From Pseudopyrenochaeta lycopersici (taxonomy: Eukaryota > Ascomycota > Dothideomycetes > Pleosporales > Pseudopyrenochaetaceae), in the NCBI GenBank assembly GCA_003313425.1, contig NHZP01000008.1:62001-126000 (forward strand): 64,000 nucleotides of DNA, in the 5' to 3' direction. This document shows, in pieces, positions 44,320 to 54,712 of this stretch. Within the stretch, counting starts at the first letter, position 1. Each line of letters begins with the position of its first letter. Both the position numbers and the translations under genes were made by a program. A model generated the notes under the pieces. That model was not told where the DNA came from and made no database searches. It saw only the letters and a list, made by a program, of their open reading frames with translations.

Positions 44320-45694
44320 CTACCTGTTGCCAGCCTCAAGCTGGCCTGGTGTAGGCTGGGTTGGAGTATTGCTATCAGCATTGGTCCCACGACGATTGCC
44401 ACCGAACCAGTTCGAGAAGGTTGGGCCTTGAGCCCTGGTGACTGTGAACCTTGACCTCCAGCCAGGGTTGGTGCCGGCGTCAGTGCCAGCGTTCGCGCCA
44501 GTTTGCTCAGTCTGAGACACAGCGTCCCCAGTCGCTGATCGATCTCGTCGGCCAGGACGACTCAACCGTCCATTGGGATTCGAGTTGACAGCGCCTCGCC
44601 GTGAGAAGGGATTGCCTCGGGTAGAGGTCCAGACAGCCTGCGGAGAGGTTGGCGACCTAAGACCTGCTCCCGATCGACGACCAGTGGCAGGATCAAACTC
44701 GCCCTCAGGACGAGGCTTGGGCACGTAGTAGTCGGCCTTGCAGAGTGGGCAGCAGGCCCGCCGAGCCGTCAGCCACGGGTCAACGCAGCTGGCGTGGAAA
44801 GCATGTCCACAAGTGAGTCCTCGCACGTCATCGTCATCCTCCAAGATATCCAAACAGATGGCGCAGGTATCGCCGGGCTCAGCCAACAGCTCAGGCGCAG
44901 CAGCAGTGCGGATCGGGTCGTCATCGTCATCAGAGTCGTCCTCATGCTCACGGATATTGGGTTGCGGAGTAACAGGCGTGGTGTTGCTTGTCTGAACAGT
45001 CTCCGTCGTGGTAGTCGCGGGCTTATCACCATCAGTCTTCTTTACTTCCGGTTTCTTCTCGGCCTCCTTGTCGACTTCGGTCTCCTTCAAGTCAACGCTT
45101 AACCGCGGCGAAGCTGGCGAGTTTGAAGACGAGTTTGCAGTATTCAGATCCTCGCGCGCCATGGAGAGCGCCGTGTCTGGTCTAGGGCTGGAGGCCTCGT
45201 CCTTGGCTGATAGTACGCCCTCAACATCCTTTATGCTCGGGGCTCTGCTCTGGGGTGCCGTCGCAATGCCACCACTGGGTTGCAAGCCTTCAGTCTCACG
45301 ACTCGACTTCCATTGCTTATATTTGGCCAGAGGGAAGCGCTCGTTGACCTCGTCCATGGTCATCAGCTTCTTTTCCCTTCTCCTGCGGTGGGGTCGAGGC
45401 ATAGCCGCGAGATCGATAGGCTCACCCTCCCCGGCGGCGGCGGCAGCGCGACGCCGATTATATCGGAAGCAGTACTTGACGCCTACGATAATCCTTGAAA
45501 GTGTTAGCACAAAAAGCAATTATGAGTGACTGGCCGTCACCGTACCAGAGATTGGTGAACACGACACCGAAGCCAAGGGCAACAAAAAAGAGCAGCGGCG
45601 AACTCGTAGGGCCGGTGCTATTTTGGTTGCCGCCATTGTTGCCCGATGGATTGGATGGCCCGGGCGGCGAGCTGGAGACAACAGAGGTAGACAT
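44320..45694 (-). CDS. membrane-anchored RING-H2 E3 ubiquitin ligase (predicted)
   Basis: Exons 45694-45546 and 45493-44320, with a 52-bp intron. The product is 440 aa. Splicing joins one hydrophobic segment, LLFFVALGFGVVFTNLWIIVGVKYCF (about 33-58), near the N-terminus, followed by a basic stretch (YNRRRAAAA, RPHRRRREKK) that should face the cytosol. The RING-H2 domain reads CAICLDIL, CGHAFHASC, DPWLTARRACCPLC, with complete C3H2C3 ligands. The flanks are acidic (DDSDDDDD) and Ser/Thr-rich, and the C-terminus is Arg/Gly/Asn-rich (WFGGNRRGTN). It probably ubiquitinates membrane-compartment proteins. The partner is unknown. Confidence 0.88.
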
Positions 45695-46953
45695 GGTGAT
45701 GTGTAGTACTTCTACGATTCCATGTGTCTAGCAAAGTGGGTATATAAATTGGCAGTCGACGGGCAGAGGTCGAATGCGTCTTGATCCAAATATCTCGGTC
45801 CGGATGCGGAAAGTGGCCCTGGATCGGCGTGAAACCGACAAAAAGGAAGCAGGCGGAATGCTGCGGTAAGACAATGTCTCGCACAGCGACTCGATGTGGC
45901 GCTGGAAACAATGCGTGCAAGGCAGAGGTGCAGGTACTGAAGGGTTGCCACGACGGTTGGGCCAGCTGGTGATGGTGACGGCAACGACTTTGGGCGTGGC
46001 GATGGGACAGGCCGGCTGCTCGACAGGGCGGGACCCGCGCGGTGAATGCGAGTTACCGCAATAGCTGTGGGTGAGTACGCACAGTAGCAGTGGTGGCCAT
46101 GCGATCCGGGTTGCGAAGACGGTCGCTGTGGTGGTTTTGGTGGGTGCGGCTGTGCAGAAGATGCTGAGGTCGAGGTTGGGGAGAGAAGAGCGGCTGGGCA
46201 GGATAAAGGCGGCAGGCCTCGCTAAGCTTGACAAGCAGAGGCCAAGGCTGGCCTGCAACGAGAACAAGCGGATGATCTCTGATGACAGTTTCACCCCGGT
46301 AGTGTTGACCAGCGAGTGTGGGCTTGGGAACGTTTGTGCAATGCGAAGACGACGCTGGCTGTCAAAGTGTCGTGCTGTTCACACGCGGGGAGTTGCTTGC
46401 TATTTCCATCCCCCCCCTTGAACGTGTCACATTGGCCATGGGTCGTAAAACCCGGCGCTCAGCCCGCGGGCCGTAGCATGCAGAGTGCTATCGCTCGATG
46501 GCGCAAATTGCAACTGCATTGCGCTCAACGCCAACACGCGAGACGGTCGACCATCGATCGCACGAGGCATTCACCATGCGGTAGTCTCGCAGACGGCCTT
46601 TCTTCACGTTGAGGACGCGCATTGCGTTGCTCGGCGGCTGTCATGATCCCTGCTGTAGTGGAACCTTACCCCAGCGCTAGCGACTCGGCTGTGAAAGTGA
46701 CTTCCTGCACTCCACCACTAGCAGCAGGTCAAGCGTTCCCTGCTGCACGGTTTTCTCTCCACTTCGACGTCTTTGCTGCACACACCACCTGCCCAGCTGG
46801 CAAATATCTGGGCCAAACACGCCAGCTTCTCTTTGGTGGGGACCCCGCTCTGCGCACCGTCGCCATGCCCGTGCTGCTCCCCTAACGTCATCCAGACTTT
46901 GTAGAAAACTTCAGCGGCCTTTTGTTGCAGCAGTTTGTAGCACTGCCACAACC
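45695..46953. other. long divergent intergenic region, no gene supported
   Basis: 1.26 kb between the RING and cyclophilin starts. Frames up to 188 codons occur (45728-46294, minus), but they are low-complexity, lack motifs and overlap other open frames. The promoters of both genes must lie here. Confidence 0.4.
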
Positions 46954-47784
46954 ATGGCCGAGGCTACCGAAGAAAACCCAATCGTCTTCTTCGATATCAC
47001 GTTAGGAGGTATGCACCATCCTGCACCATTCTCGACTCGGTGTCACTACCCCTCACCCTGCGCCATTTTCAACGCGTCCCGCTTGGCTCTGTTCCTGCTT
47101 CGGCACACATAGCCTCACTCCCGACCGACATTCCACTACTGACATAAGCAACAGGGGAGAAGCTCGGCCGGATCAAGATCGAATTATTCAAAAATGTAGT
47201 TCCAAAGACTGCCGAAAATTTCCGCCAGTTTTGCACTGGAGAGACGAAGAATAGTCGAGGCCAACCGCAGGGTTACAAGGGTTGTAAATTTCATCGCGTG
47301 GTGAGTACCAACTGTGCTGCCAGTGCCTCAAAAAACACTTTCAATGGCTGCATCCTCTTGTGTTGTTCGACTAAGTCTAACGATGATAGATCAAAGGTTT
47401 CATGATACAAGGAGGCGACTTTATCAATGGCAATGGTACAGGCTCAAGGACCATCTACGGCACTGAAAAATTTGCCGATGAAAACTTCGTCCTCAAGCAT
47501 GACAAACCTGGCCTTTTGTCGATGGCTGTAAGTACCAGACCTTCTGCATCTATCGTGCGTGTCTAAACCAAGTCTAGAATTCCGGCCCCCACACGAACGG
47601 TTGTCAGTTCTTCATTATCACTGCCAAGAATGGCACACCTCACTTAAACGGCAAGCACGTTGTCTTTGGCAATGTCATTGACGGCATGGATGTCGTCACC
47701 AAGATTGAAAACACGAGAACGGTTGCCCATCCAGAAGGCAAGCCAGTTCAGGACATTGCAATCTCACAATGTGGCGAGATGTGA
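46954..47784 (+). CDS. cyclophilin, PPIH/Cyp3-type peptidyl-prolyl isomerase
   Basis: Exons 46954-47008, 47155-47300, 47390-47527 and 47578-47784. The product is 181 aa, a single cyclophilin domain. Active-site motifs are intact: [43 protein letters not shown] and [10 protein letters not shown]. The N-terminus [20 protein letters not shown] and the internal [15 protein letters not shown] loop resemble PPIH, the cyclophilin of the U4/U6.U5 tri-snRNP that binds Prp4 and Prp3. The residue equivalent to Trp121 of human CypA, needed for tight cyclosporin A binding, is His (TPHLNG). Four exons for a small gene is a high intron density here. Confidence 0.93.
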
Positions 47785-48315
47785 CACTTGGACTATTCCT
47801 GCTCTACCGTAGTAAAGAGGGAACTGTTTAGCTTCTGGTCCCTGGACGTGCCACCACCTGCATCAAAGGTGGGATCAAGGCTTGAGATGGCCCTAAGCTA
47901 TCGAACCCGTCCCTGTGGTCTCTTCAGCAGAGTGTCTTCGGTATTTGCTCATGTCCAATTCATGAATGGACTTTGCAAGATGGGTCACGCCTGAAACCAC
48001 AATGACTCGTCAATTGAGTATCTGAAAGAAAACTCAACTGCACAATCTAGTAAATTCAATGAAATCAAGCAATTACAATCAGATCGCACGTGACACTCGT
48101 TGACTAGTTTGCGGATGGCTGTGGGACACCTTGTGCTTACATAATATGACCCGCTGAAAAGTCTCACCCAAGCGCTGGGCTAAATCGCACAGTTACGTGC
48201 GTTGATCCCCGCTCTTATTGTATTTTCACGAGGACCACCACCACCAGGCCTCTGACCCTCCCAATATTGGTCATTGACTCGATGTAACCGTTTCGCCAAC
48301 CCCTTTCCTTTCAAC
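47785..48315. other. intergenic region between cyclophilin and RRN3
   Basis: 531 bp in tandem orientation. It should hold the cyclophilin 3' UTR and the RRN3 promoter. No other feature seen. Confidence 0.4.
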
Positions 48316-50364
48316 ATGGTCTCTCTTGCCTCAACTGAGAGATCGCTAGGCATCGTCGCCCCCAGCGCGGGCGGCAGCCTCAAACGCAGACACAACGACA
48401 ACTCGTCTGATGCCGAAAACACTACAACGAGTCAGCTCAAGCGTCGTCGAGTCACATTCGACCCTGATGTCGATGTGCGGATACTGACCGACGAGAATGA
48501 TAAGAGCCTAGAACTAGTGGGAGAAGAGGTACGGCGCGCGATAGAGAAGCACGCGACAGGCGACAAGGCGGCATACGACGGCCTCAAAGGACTCTTCAGG
48601 GAGGTGCCGACATCTGAAAGTGCACCTCTCTCTGGGCTCCTCCAAAAATATGTCATCGCACTCACCAACCACGCCCCGCTGCTTGACCACAGCTGCAAAG
48701 GCCTGGTACACGCCGTTATCGACTGCAGCTGGATAGCCCGCAATGAGCATTTCGTGCGCTCCTACCGCCATTTCCTCCGCTCGCTACTGTCAGTGCAGCC
48801 CGGATATTTATCCACTGTCCTCCAGATGCTCGTGAGCATGTTCCTTAGCACCCCATCACCAACCGCTAGGCAGCAAGACGATCCACCTGTCCAAGCCGTA
48901 CGCATACAGTCACGGATGCACGATTGCCTCAAGTTCATCCTACGTTCTACCCCGATGGGTAGTTCCTTCCTTGCGCCGATTCTCGCCTCGACATTCCCCT
49001 TTTCAGACGACACCGCGAAGACTCACGTGCAGTATATCCGGAACATCCTAACAGTCTCGGGATACTGCCCGGAGATCAAGGGCGAGATACTGTCACTTGT
49101 TACGGATAAGCTCGTCAAAATTGACGTGCAGATGCAAGTGGACATGGAAGACCTGGACGAGGAACTTGAGGAGCGGCTTATTGGAGACGCCATCAACGAA
49201 GCAGAGGATGAAGAGGAGGATAGCGACAACGAGTCTGTAATGAGCGAAGAAAGCCTCGACCCGGAAGAGCAAAGGCTGAAGGAAGTTAAAGAAGTAGTCC
49301 TCAAGCTTGACACCGTTATGGATGTCCAATTCGCCTACTATGACTCGGTCTTCGAAAAGGGTGATCTCTTCGAAATCGATGAAACCTTCGAAAGTCTGCT
49401 CTCGCAGTTCGCAAACATTATCCTCCCGACATATCGCTCGCGCCATACTCAATTCGTCTTGTTCCACTTTAGCCAAACATCTACCGATCTCATTGAGCGG
49501 TTTGCTGGCTGTTGCTCACATTTAGCATTTGATCAAGGACGGCCGCAGCTTCTCCGTGCGTCAGCCGCCGCCTATCTTGCCTCTTTCATCGCTCGTGGAG
49601 CGCACGTATCGGGAGCCGTGGTCCGCGATGTGTTCGACCTCTTATGCCATCATCTTGAAAACTTGCGCATGTCACATGAACCCACATGTAAAGGTCCCGA
49701 TCTACGTCGTTATACCACATACTACGCCATTTCACAGGCATTGCTCTACATTTTCTGCTTTCGATGGCGAGACATCATTGTCACTCCAGACGGAAAGCCA
49801 CCCACGGACGAAGACATCATCTATCACGAAGGTGATTTCCAGTGGCATAATAAAACCCAAGAAATCATCCGCCGAAACATATTTTGCAAGCTCAACCCAC
49901 TCAAGATTGCCGCACCAACTATCGTCACCCAATTTGCGCGTATGGCACACCATCTTCGCTTCATGTACGTCTATCCGCTCATGGAGACAAACAAGCGTGT
50001 GCGATTGGCACGAAGCTTGGCCAGTGGCTACCTCGACGGCATTGGTGGGCGAGAAACAGCGCTGAGCGGGAAGAAGGGCGAGGAGACATTCCTTATGGAT
50101 GCCTATTTTCCTTTCGATCCCTACATCCTGCCACGGAGTAAGCGGTGGTTAGCACAAGACTACGTCGAGTGGAAGCCAGTTCCAGGCATGCCAATCGAGC
50201 GGGACGAGGATGAAGAGGAGGATGACGACGACGACGACGACGACGGCGATGACGACGATGACGAAGAAGAGGATGAGGACAACGATAGCTCCTCAGACCA
50301 AGACGACGTGGATGAAACGCCGCCGGATGATCTCGACGACGGCAGCACGGAGGCGAGTTTATAA
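48316..50364 (+). CDS. RRN3: Rrn3, RNA polymerase I transcription initiation factor
   Basis: Single exon, 682 aa from the ATG at 48316 (the frame is open 14 codons further up but has no ATG). The N-terminus has a basic patch (LKRRRVTFDPDVDVRIL). The HEAT-repeat body shows LLDHSCKGLVHAVIDCSW, RSRHTQFVLFHF and the conserved C-terminal block AYFPFDPYILPRSKRW. It ends in a long Asp/Glu tail (about 628-682) coded by GAC/GAT/GAG repeats. Acidic runs also occur in the middle (EAEDEEEDSDNES). Rrn3 binds Pol I and docks it on the rDNA promoter core factor. It is an essential gene in yeast. Confidence 0.92.
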   Translation: MVSLASTERSLGIVAPSAGGSLKRRHNDNSSDAENTTTSQLKRRRVTFDPDVDVRILTDENDKSLELVGEEVRRAIEKHATGDKAAYDGLKGLFREVPTSESAPLSGLLQKYVIALTNHAPLLDHSCKGLVHAVIDCSWIARNEHFVRSYRHFLRSLLSVQPGYLSTVLQMLVSMFLSTPSPTARQQDDPPVQAVRIQSRMHDCLKFILRSTPMGSSFLAPILASTFPFSDDTAKTHVQYIRNILTVSGYCPEIKGEILSLVTDKLVKIDVQMQVDMEDLDEELEERLIGDAINEAEDEEEDSDNESVMSEESLDPEEQRLKEVKEVVLKLDTVMDVQFAYYDSVFEKGDLFEIDETFESLLSQFANIILPTYRSRHTQFVLFHFSQTSTDLIERFAGCCSHLAFDQGRPQLLRASAAAYLASFIARGAHVSGAVVRDVFDLLCHHLENLRMSHEPTCKGPDLRRYTTYYAISQALLYIFCFRWRDIIVTPDGKPPTDEDIIYHEGDFQWHNKTQEIIRRNIFCKLNPLKIAAPTIVTQFARMAHHLRFMYVYPLMETNKRVRLARSLASGYLDGIGGRETALSGKKGEETFLMDAYFPFDPYILPRSKRWLAQDYVEWKPVPGMPIERDEDEEEDDDDDDDDGDDDDDEEEDEDNDSSSDQDDVDETPPDDLDDGSTEASL

Positions 50365-51051
50365 TTATGTATTTATAAGGCGTTTCAGCGGCACTGGACA
50401 TGGATATCATTGCATAGTTAGGCGCTGGTCGGGCAAAATCTCATGTATATCTCGGCGTGGACACATGAGATATCTGTATGACTCTGATTTGTCTGGCTTA
50501 TCTGGTTTGATTTCTGACGATTGATGGACTGGAAAGATGAAAGTATTGCAGCATTTACAGTACTATATACTAGCGACTGATAAGCAAATAAAAAGTTGAC
50601 ACTAGCATTGGACTGCAGACGACTCACTCAGCTATACGTGTTCTGGTACTTTTCATTTTACATGGTGGGTATGTCAAGATGGCAAGAGCGGCTAAACATA
50701 GCTCCATCTCGACTCTACGGATGCTCTTACTGCCATCCACTGTTACCATCTCTACAACACATTTATCTCAGCCCTGCTCCCGCATCTTACGAAGTTACTA
50801 TTGCCAGCACGTTGTGTCTCAATTTTGCGCTCACGGAAATATGCACAAGGTGAGTTCAGCCGCCTCTGTCCTAACGCGAATGGGCCAAGACCTAATGTGG
50901 CGCCATGCATGAGTGCGTCTGGCCAGATGATCTCGCCCTGGTATTTGTAGGTGGTACATATGTGCTGTGTACCCCCATACACGTACCGTGTTCCTTCTTC
51001 CCGAAGCTTCCGATCCCGTGATGAAGAGTGGGAAAAGTGTGGGCATTCAAT
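50365..51051. other. intergenic, no gene seen
   Basis: Between RRN3 and the HET gene, in tandem. Short overlapping frames only. Confidence 0.4.
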
Positions 51052-53141
51052 ATGCCGTATGAATATCAGCCTCTGCCTGAAGTCGACGACTCGAGCGACG
51101 ATGTTTATATCCGCCTTCTTGAGCTTCACCAAGGCCCTCGAACTGGGTAAGAAGCCGCCAATGTGCGGGGCGCGTGTTTAACCCGTACTAATCCTCGCCT
51201 CAATCTTTCAGACCGATAACGGGACGTTTATATTCGACGCTTCTGTCAAAAGCCCCAGTCTTCTTAGCTTTGTCGTACTGCTGGGGCTCGGCAGCACGTA
51301 ATGCTACGATCCACATTACAGACGCAGCCCCTCCCCGTGACATAGAGAACGACAACACTCTCAGTATCCCCACATCATTGATTCCTTTCTTGTACCGGAC
51401 ACGAGGCCGGCGCATTCTACAAGGGCGGACCCTATGGATCGACTCCATATGCCTCAACCAAGACGACTCTGAAGAGAAAAACCTTCATGTCCCGAAAATG
51501 AGAGACGTGTATATGAAGGCGATGTGTACCATTAGTTGGCTTGGACCGGAGGCCAATGGTAGCACGGAAGCGATAAAATATGCGGAGAAGCTCAATCAAA
51601 CGTACAGGAGATACATGGCAGAACAGAAACTCATCACTCTTACACCACAAGAAGAAAAGGAGAATGCTCAAATCAAAGTCAAACTGGGCGACCCTGGGCT
51701 AAAGGCTCTACTCAAGCTCCTAGATCGGCCGTACTTTGAGCGAGCATGGATTGTCCAGGAGGTAATTGTCAGCCGCCAAGTGTACTTTATTTGCGGAGTT
51801 GGAGATGCTTTTATCAGCTGGGAAGCACTTTTAGGGGCTTATTTATACCTCATGCAAGTCCAAACATGGCTCTGGGAGTTTTACTCCGGCATGCGATTGC
51901 GACATATCGTTGAGCTGAGGCGCAGCGAGATGGAATGGCAAAGTGCCACTGATACCGACTGGGCCAGAACCCTGCTAAGGCATCGATTTTGTCGCTCTGG
52001 AGATGGTAGAGACAAGGTCTTTGCATTCTTTGGTCTCAGATCTAAACGCGCACTCGAGGAGTTGGACATTGTGCCAAATTACGGGATGACTACGGAGGAG
52101 TTGTACATACAACTAGCTGCACGCGCTTTGAAGAGGGGACATGTGGTTGTTTTGTATGTGCCTCGGCTTATCATAGGCAAAGAGCAGGAGGATGACACCA
52201 CTTTCGAGAACTTGGTACTACCCTCATGGGTACCGGATTGGAGAAGCACCGACGCCACGCCTATCTCAATCGTCAACGCGGAAGGTCTCGCAAGCGAAAC
52301 AAGTCTGGATCCCAAATACTGCGCCACAAGAGATTCAGTCCTCAAAGTCACTTTCGACAGTGCAGAATGGAACAAGACCCACGATTCTAAGGCGTCGCCC
52401 ACAACATTGCCAAAACTTATTAAGCTGCGTGGATTTGCTGTAGCAAGGGTCACCAAACTAACGCGCCGTCCATGGCATTTGCAGATACCATCTGGTCGAC
52501 AGGGATCCTTGGAGCACGCTCGCCTGTTGCAGTCCACCCAGCAGCATATTCACGAGTGGGAGGCAGTTCTTAGGCCCAATGAAGCATGTCAGATCTATAC
52601 CCCGACAGGCGAACTAGCCATTTCTGCAATGTACGAAACATTCATGGCTGGTTCTGCTGAGTGGACTGCAGCACAGAAGAAGGCCGCTTACGTTGCATTT
52701 GAGCGACGCCAAAGAATCCTCCGCTTCCTATACACGCTCCGCCTTCACGATTTTGTGTTCTTCTACTTCGTGATTGTCTTCGCTGAACGTCTTTTCCGTC
52801 CTTTAGGCTACATGAATCCTGAAGTGCAGTTTAGGGTTATGGTAGGCCATATGGCGAACCGCAGAGGCGCACGGATGACTAGCGAAGGTGGACTAGGAAC
52901 AGAGTATTTTGCTCTTGTCCCAGGCAGCTGTAAGCTTGACGATACAGTGGTACTGGTAGAAGGTGCCAAAGTGCCACTCATTCTGAGGGCGCGAGGTGAG
53001 GGCACAGTGCAATTGGAGGGTGGAAAAGTGAAGATTGTACCGACGTGGGAACTGATAGGCGATTCTTATGTTCACGGGATCATGAACGGAGATGCGTGGG
53101 ATAAGAGGAAGGACGAGTGCGAAGATTTGTGGATTGCCTAG
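51052..53141 (+). CDS. HET-domain protein (heterokaryon incompatibility), 6-OR-like
   Basis: Exons 51052-51146 and 51212-53141, with a 65-bp intron using a GTAAGA donor, TACTAAT branch and TTCAG acceptor. The product is 674 aa. Exon 1 encodes YEYQPLPEVDDSSDDVYIRLLEL, the usual leader before the HET core. The core shows ALSYCWG at about 50, LWIDSICLNQ at 106-115, ISWLGPE, YFERAWIVQEV near 210, GRDKVFAFFGL near 300 and LPSWVPDWR near 370. The C-terminus has the GTEYFALVP ... VPLILR ... ELIGDSYVHGIM closing block. It looks complete and active. It mediates non-self recognition or related cell-death signalling. The partner is unknown. Confidence 0.93.
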
Positions 53142-53586
53142 GGCCACTAATTCGCACCTTCATTATTGGACTTCACAGATCAGATACATTCATCTCTCTT
53201 TATAGCTTAATACTATTTTTAGAGAAAAATGTAGGAAAAATATGGCCAAGTAATTTTAAAGCCTAAAGAGATGGAGTTACTCTCCTATATAATATCTATC
53301 AAATAAAAAATAAGGGGGGGGGGGGTTATTTAAGCTGCTTATCAAAGAGATGTAAAGCTTTAAATATGCATTTTTGCTCAATTTTAGTGAGGAAGTGCGT
53401 GCATAACGGTATCCCGCGCATAACGTGGTAAACTACGGTAGCTTTTAGCGTCATGACGCTATGGCCCTCTATATTTCGTCCTGCCACCTTCATTCCTCCG
53501 AACTCCACAACCCTCCTCATTCGTTTATTTTCTATTCTGAGGCTAGTATCAGCTTATGAACTAGATTGAAATTTATTCATATACTC
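53142..53586. other. AT-rich intergenic region with G-run and palindrome
   Basis: Contains a 12-G run (53314-53325) and the 16-bp perfect palindrome TAGCGTCATGACGCTA at 53446-53461, which may be the remnant of a mobile element. No gene. Confidence 0.5.
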
Positions 53587-54712
53587 ATGTCGTCTCTCTT
53601 TCGAATCGGACAAGTCCTGAAGGGTAGAATTGGGACGCACACGGTTACGAAAGAACTTCAAGAGACTGTTTGGTTTGCGAAGTGAGCCGAGTCTAAAGCA
53701 AAATCTGTTTACCAAAGGTTGATTGTCACCAGGAATTAAGTGCAAGAGACTGTGGTAATCAAAAGTGTTCAAGATTATCCAAGAATAGAGAATGAACGAG
53801 ATGTCCTTAAACGGTTCCAGCACCGTACACACTACATTCGACCCTTGGTTGATGAGATTGAGGAGCCTGCTGCTCCTGTAACCATTGCCTTGAGATATCT
53901 TGAGAGTGATCTTTTAGATGCATCAATTAAGAGAACTTTGAACCGAAAGGAGCTCAAGCACGTTTCTTGATGCACCCTAGAAGCACTAAAGATTCTCCAT
54001 GAGGATGGTTATGTGCACACAGGTATGGTTTTGCTCTATGTTTTAACTTAAAGCACGGCTAATTGAGGCTGGAGACCTCAAACCTGACAATGTTTTCGTC
54101 AACTTCCAAGAAGGTGACGTTCGCTTTTCCGACGTTCAACTTGGAGATCTAGGCGGGTGTTACCCCGTTGATTCGAAATGGGCCACATCTGGAACATTGG
54201 TCGGAGCGCCGATGTGGTCAAGTCCAGAGGCCATCTTAGAAATGCCGTGGAACACAGCGACTGATATATGGTCATTCGGTACTGTGGTGCGCGTCCATTT
54301 TGTCTTTACTTCCTTCTTCTGCCATTCTTCGCTCAACAAATCTGCTGATACCGTCTAACTCTAGCTTATAAGCTTGATCTACGGCGGGAACTTCAATCTT
54401 TTCCGCCCTAAAGGAATGGATCGAGACTATGAAGATTACTTGCTAGGGGTTCTAAAGGAACAATTCCGCTATTTTGCCCCGTTCCCTGCGAAGTTCGAAG
54501 AAATTGCTAGCCAAGAAACCATTAACTCGATCTTATATTTGATGCAAGGAATTCCCCAAGAGAAGACAACGCCCTTCTCATTAACGACTGAAAGGGAAGT
54601 TATTAAGAAGGATAAAGATTTTATTAAGAAGATCATGATGCTCGACTGGAGGGATCGACCCACCGCAAAGAATCTGCTAGAGGACGAGTGGTGGAAGGAT
54701 GATGAAAAGTAA
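53587..54712 (+). pseudogene. fungal kinase-like gene with two premature stops
   Basis: A five-exon model fits: 53587-53681, 53733-54022, 54075-54286 and 54365-54712, with intact GT-AG introns, is the closest reading (four coding blocks). Motifs run in order: SLFRIGQVLKGRIG, VVIKSV (Lys), YLESDLL, HEDGYVHTDLKPDNVFVN, PMWSSPEAI, TATDIWSFGT and DWRDRPTAKNLLEDEWW. Two stops break it: TAA at 53737 where CAA is expected and TGA at 53968 where CGA is expected. Both are single C-to-T changes in an otherwise open frame. The catalytic HRD appears as VHTD and DFG as SDVQLGD, so even the intact ancestor was probably a degenerate kinase. Recent inactivation is the simplest reading. Confidence 0.8.

Noticed and set aside
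45728..46294. 188-codon minus-strand frame with a signal-like start
   Set aside because: Low-complexity translation without a domain, overlapped by other open frames in the GC-rich promoter interval between two well-supported genes.
49023..49476. minus-strand frames inside RRN3 and the acidic tail
   Set aside because: Shadows of Asp/Glu-rich coding DNA that read as Ser runs on the other strand.
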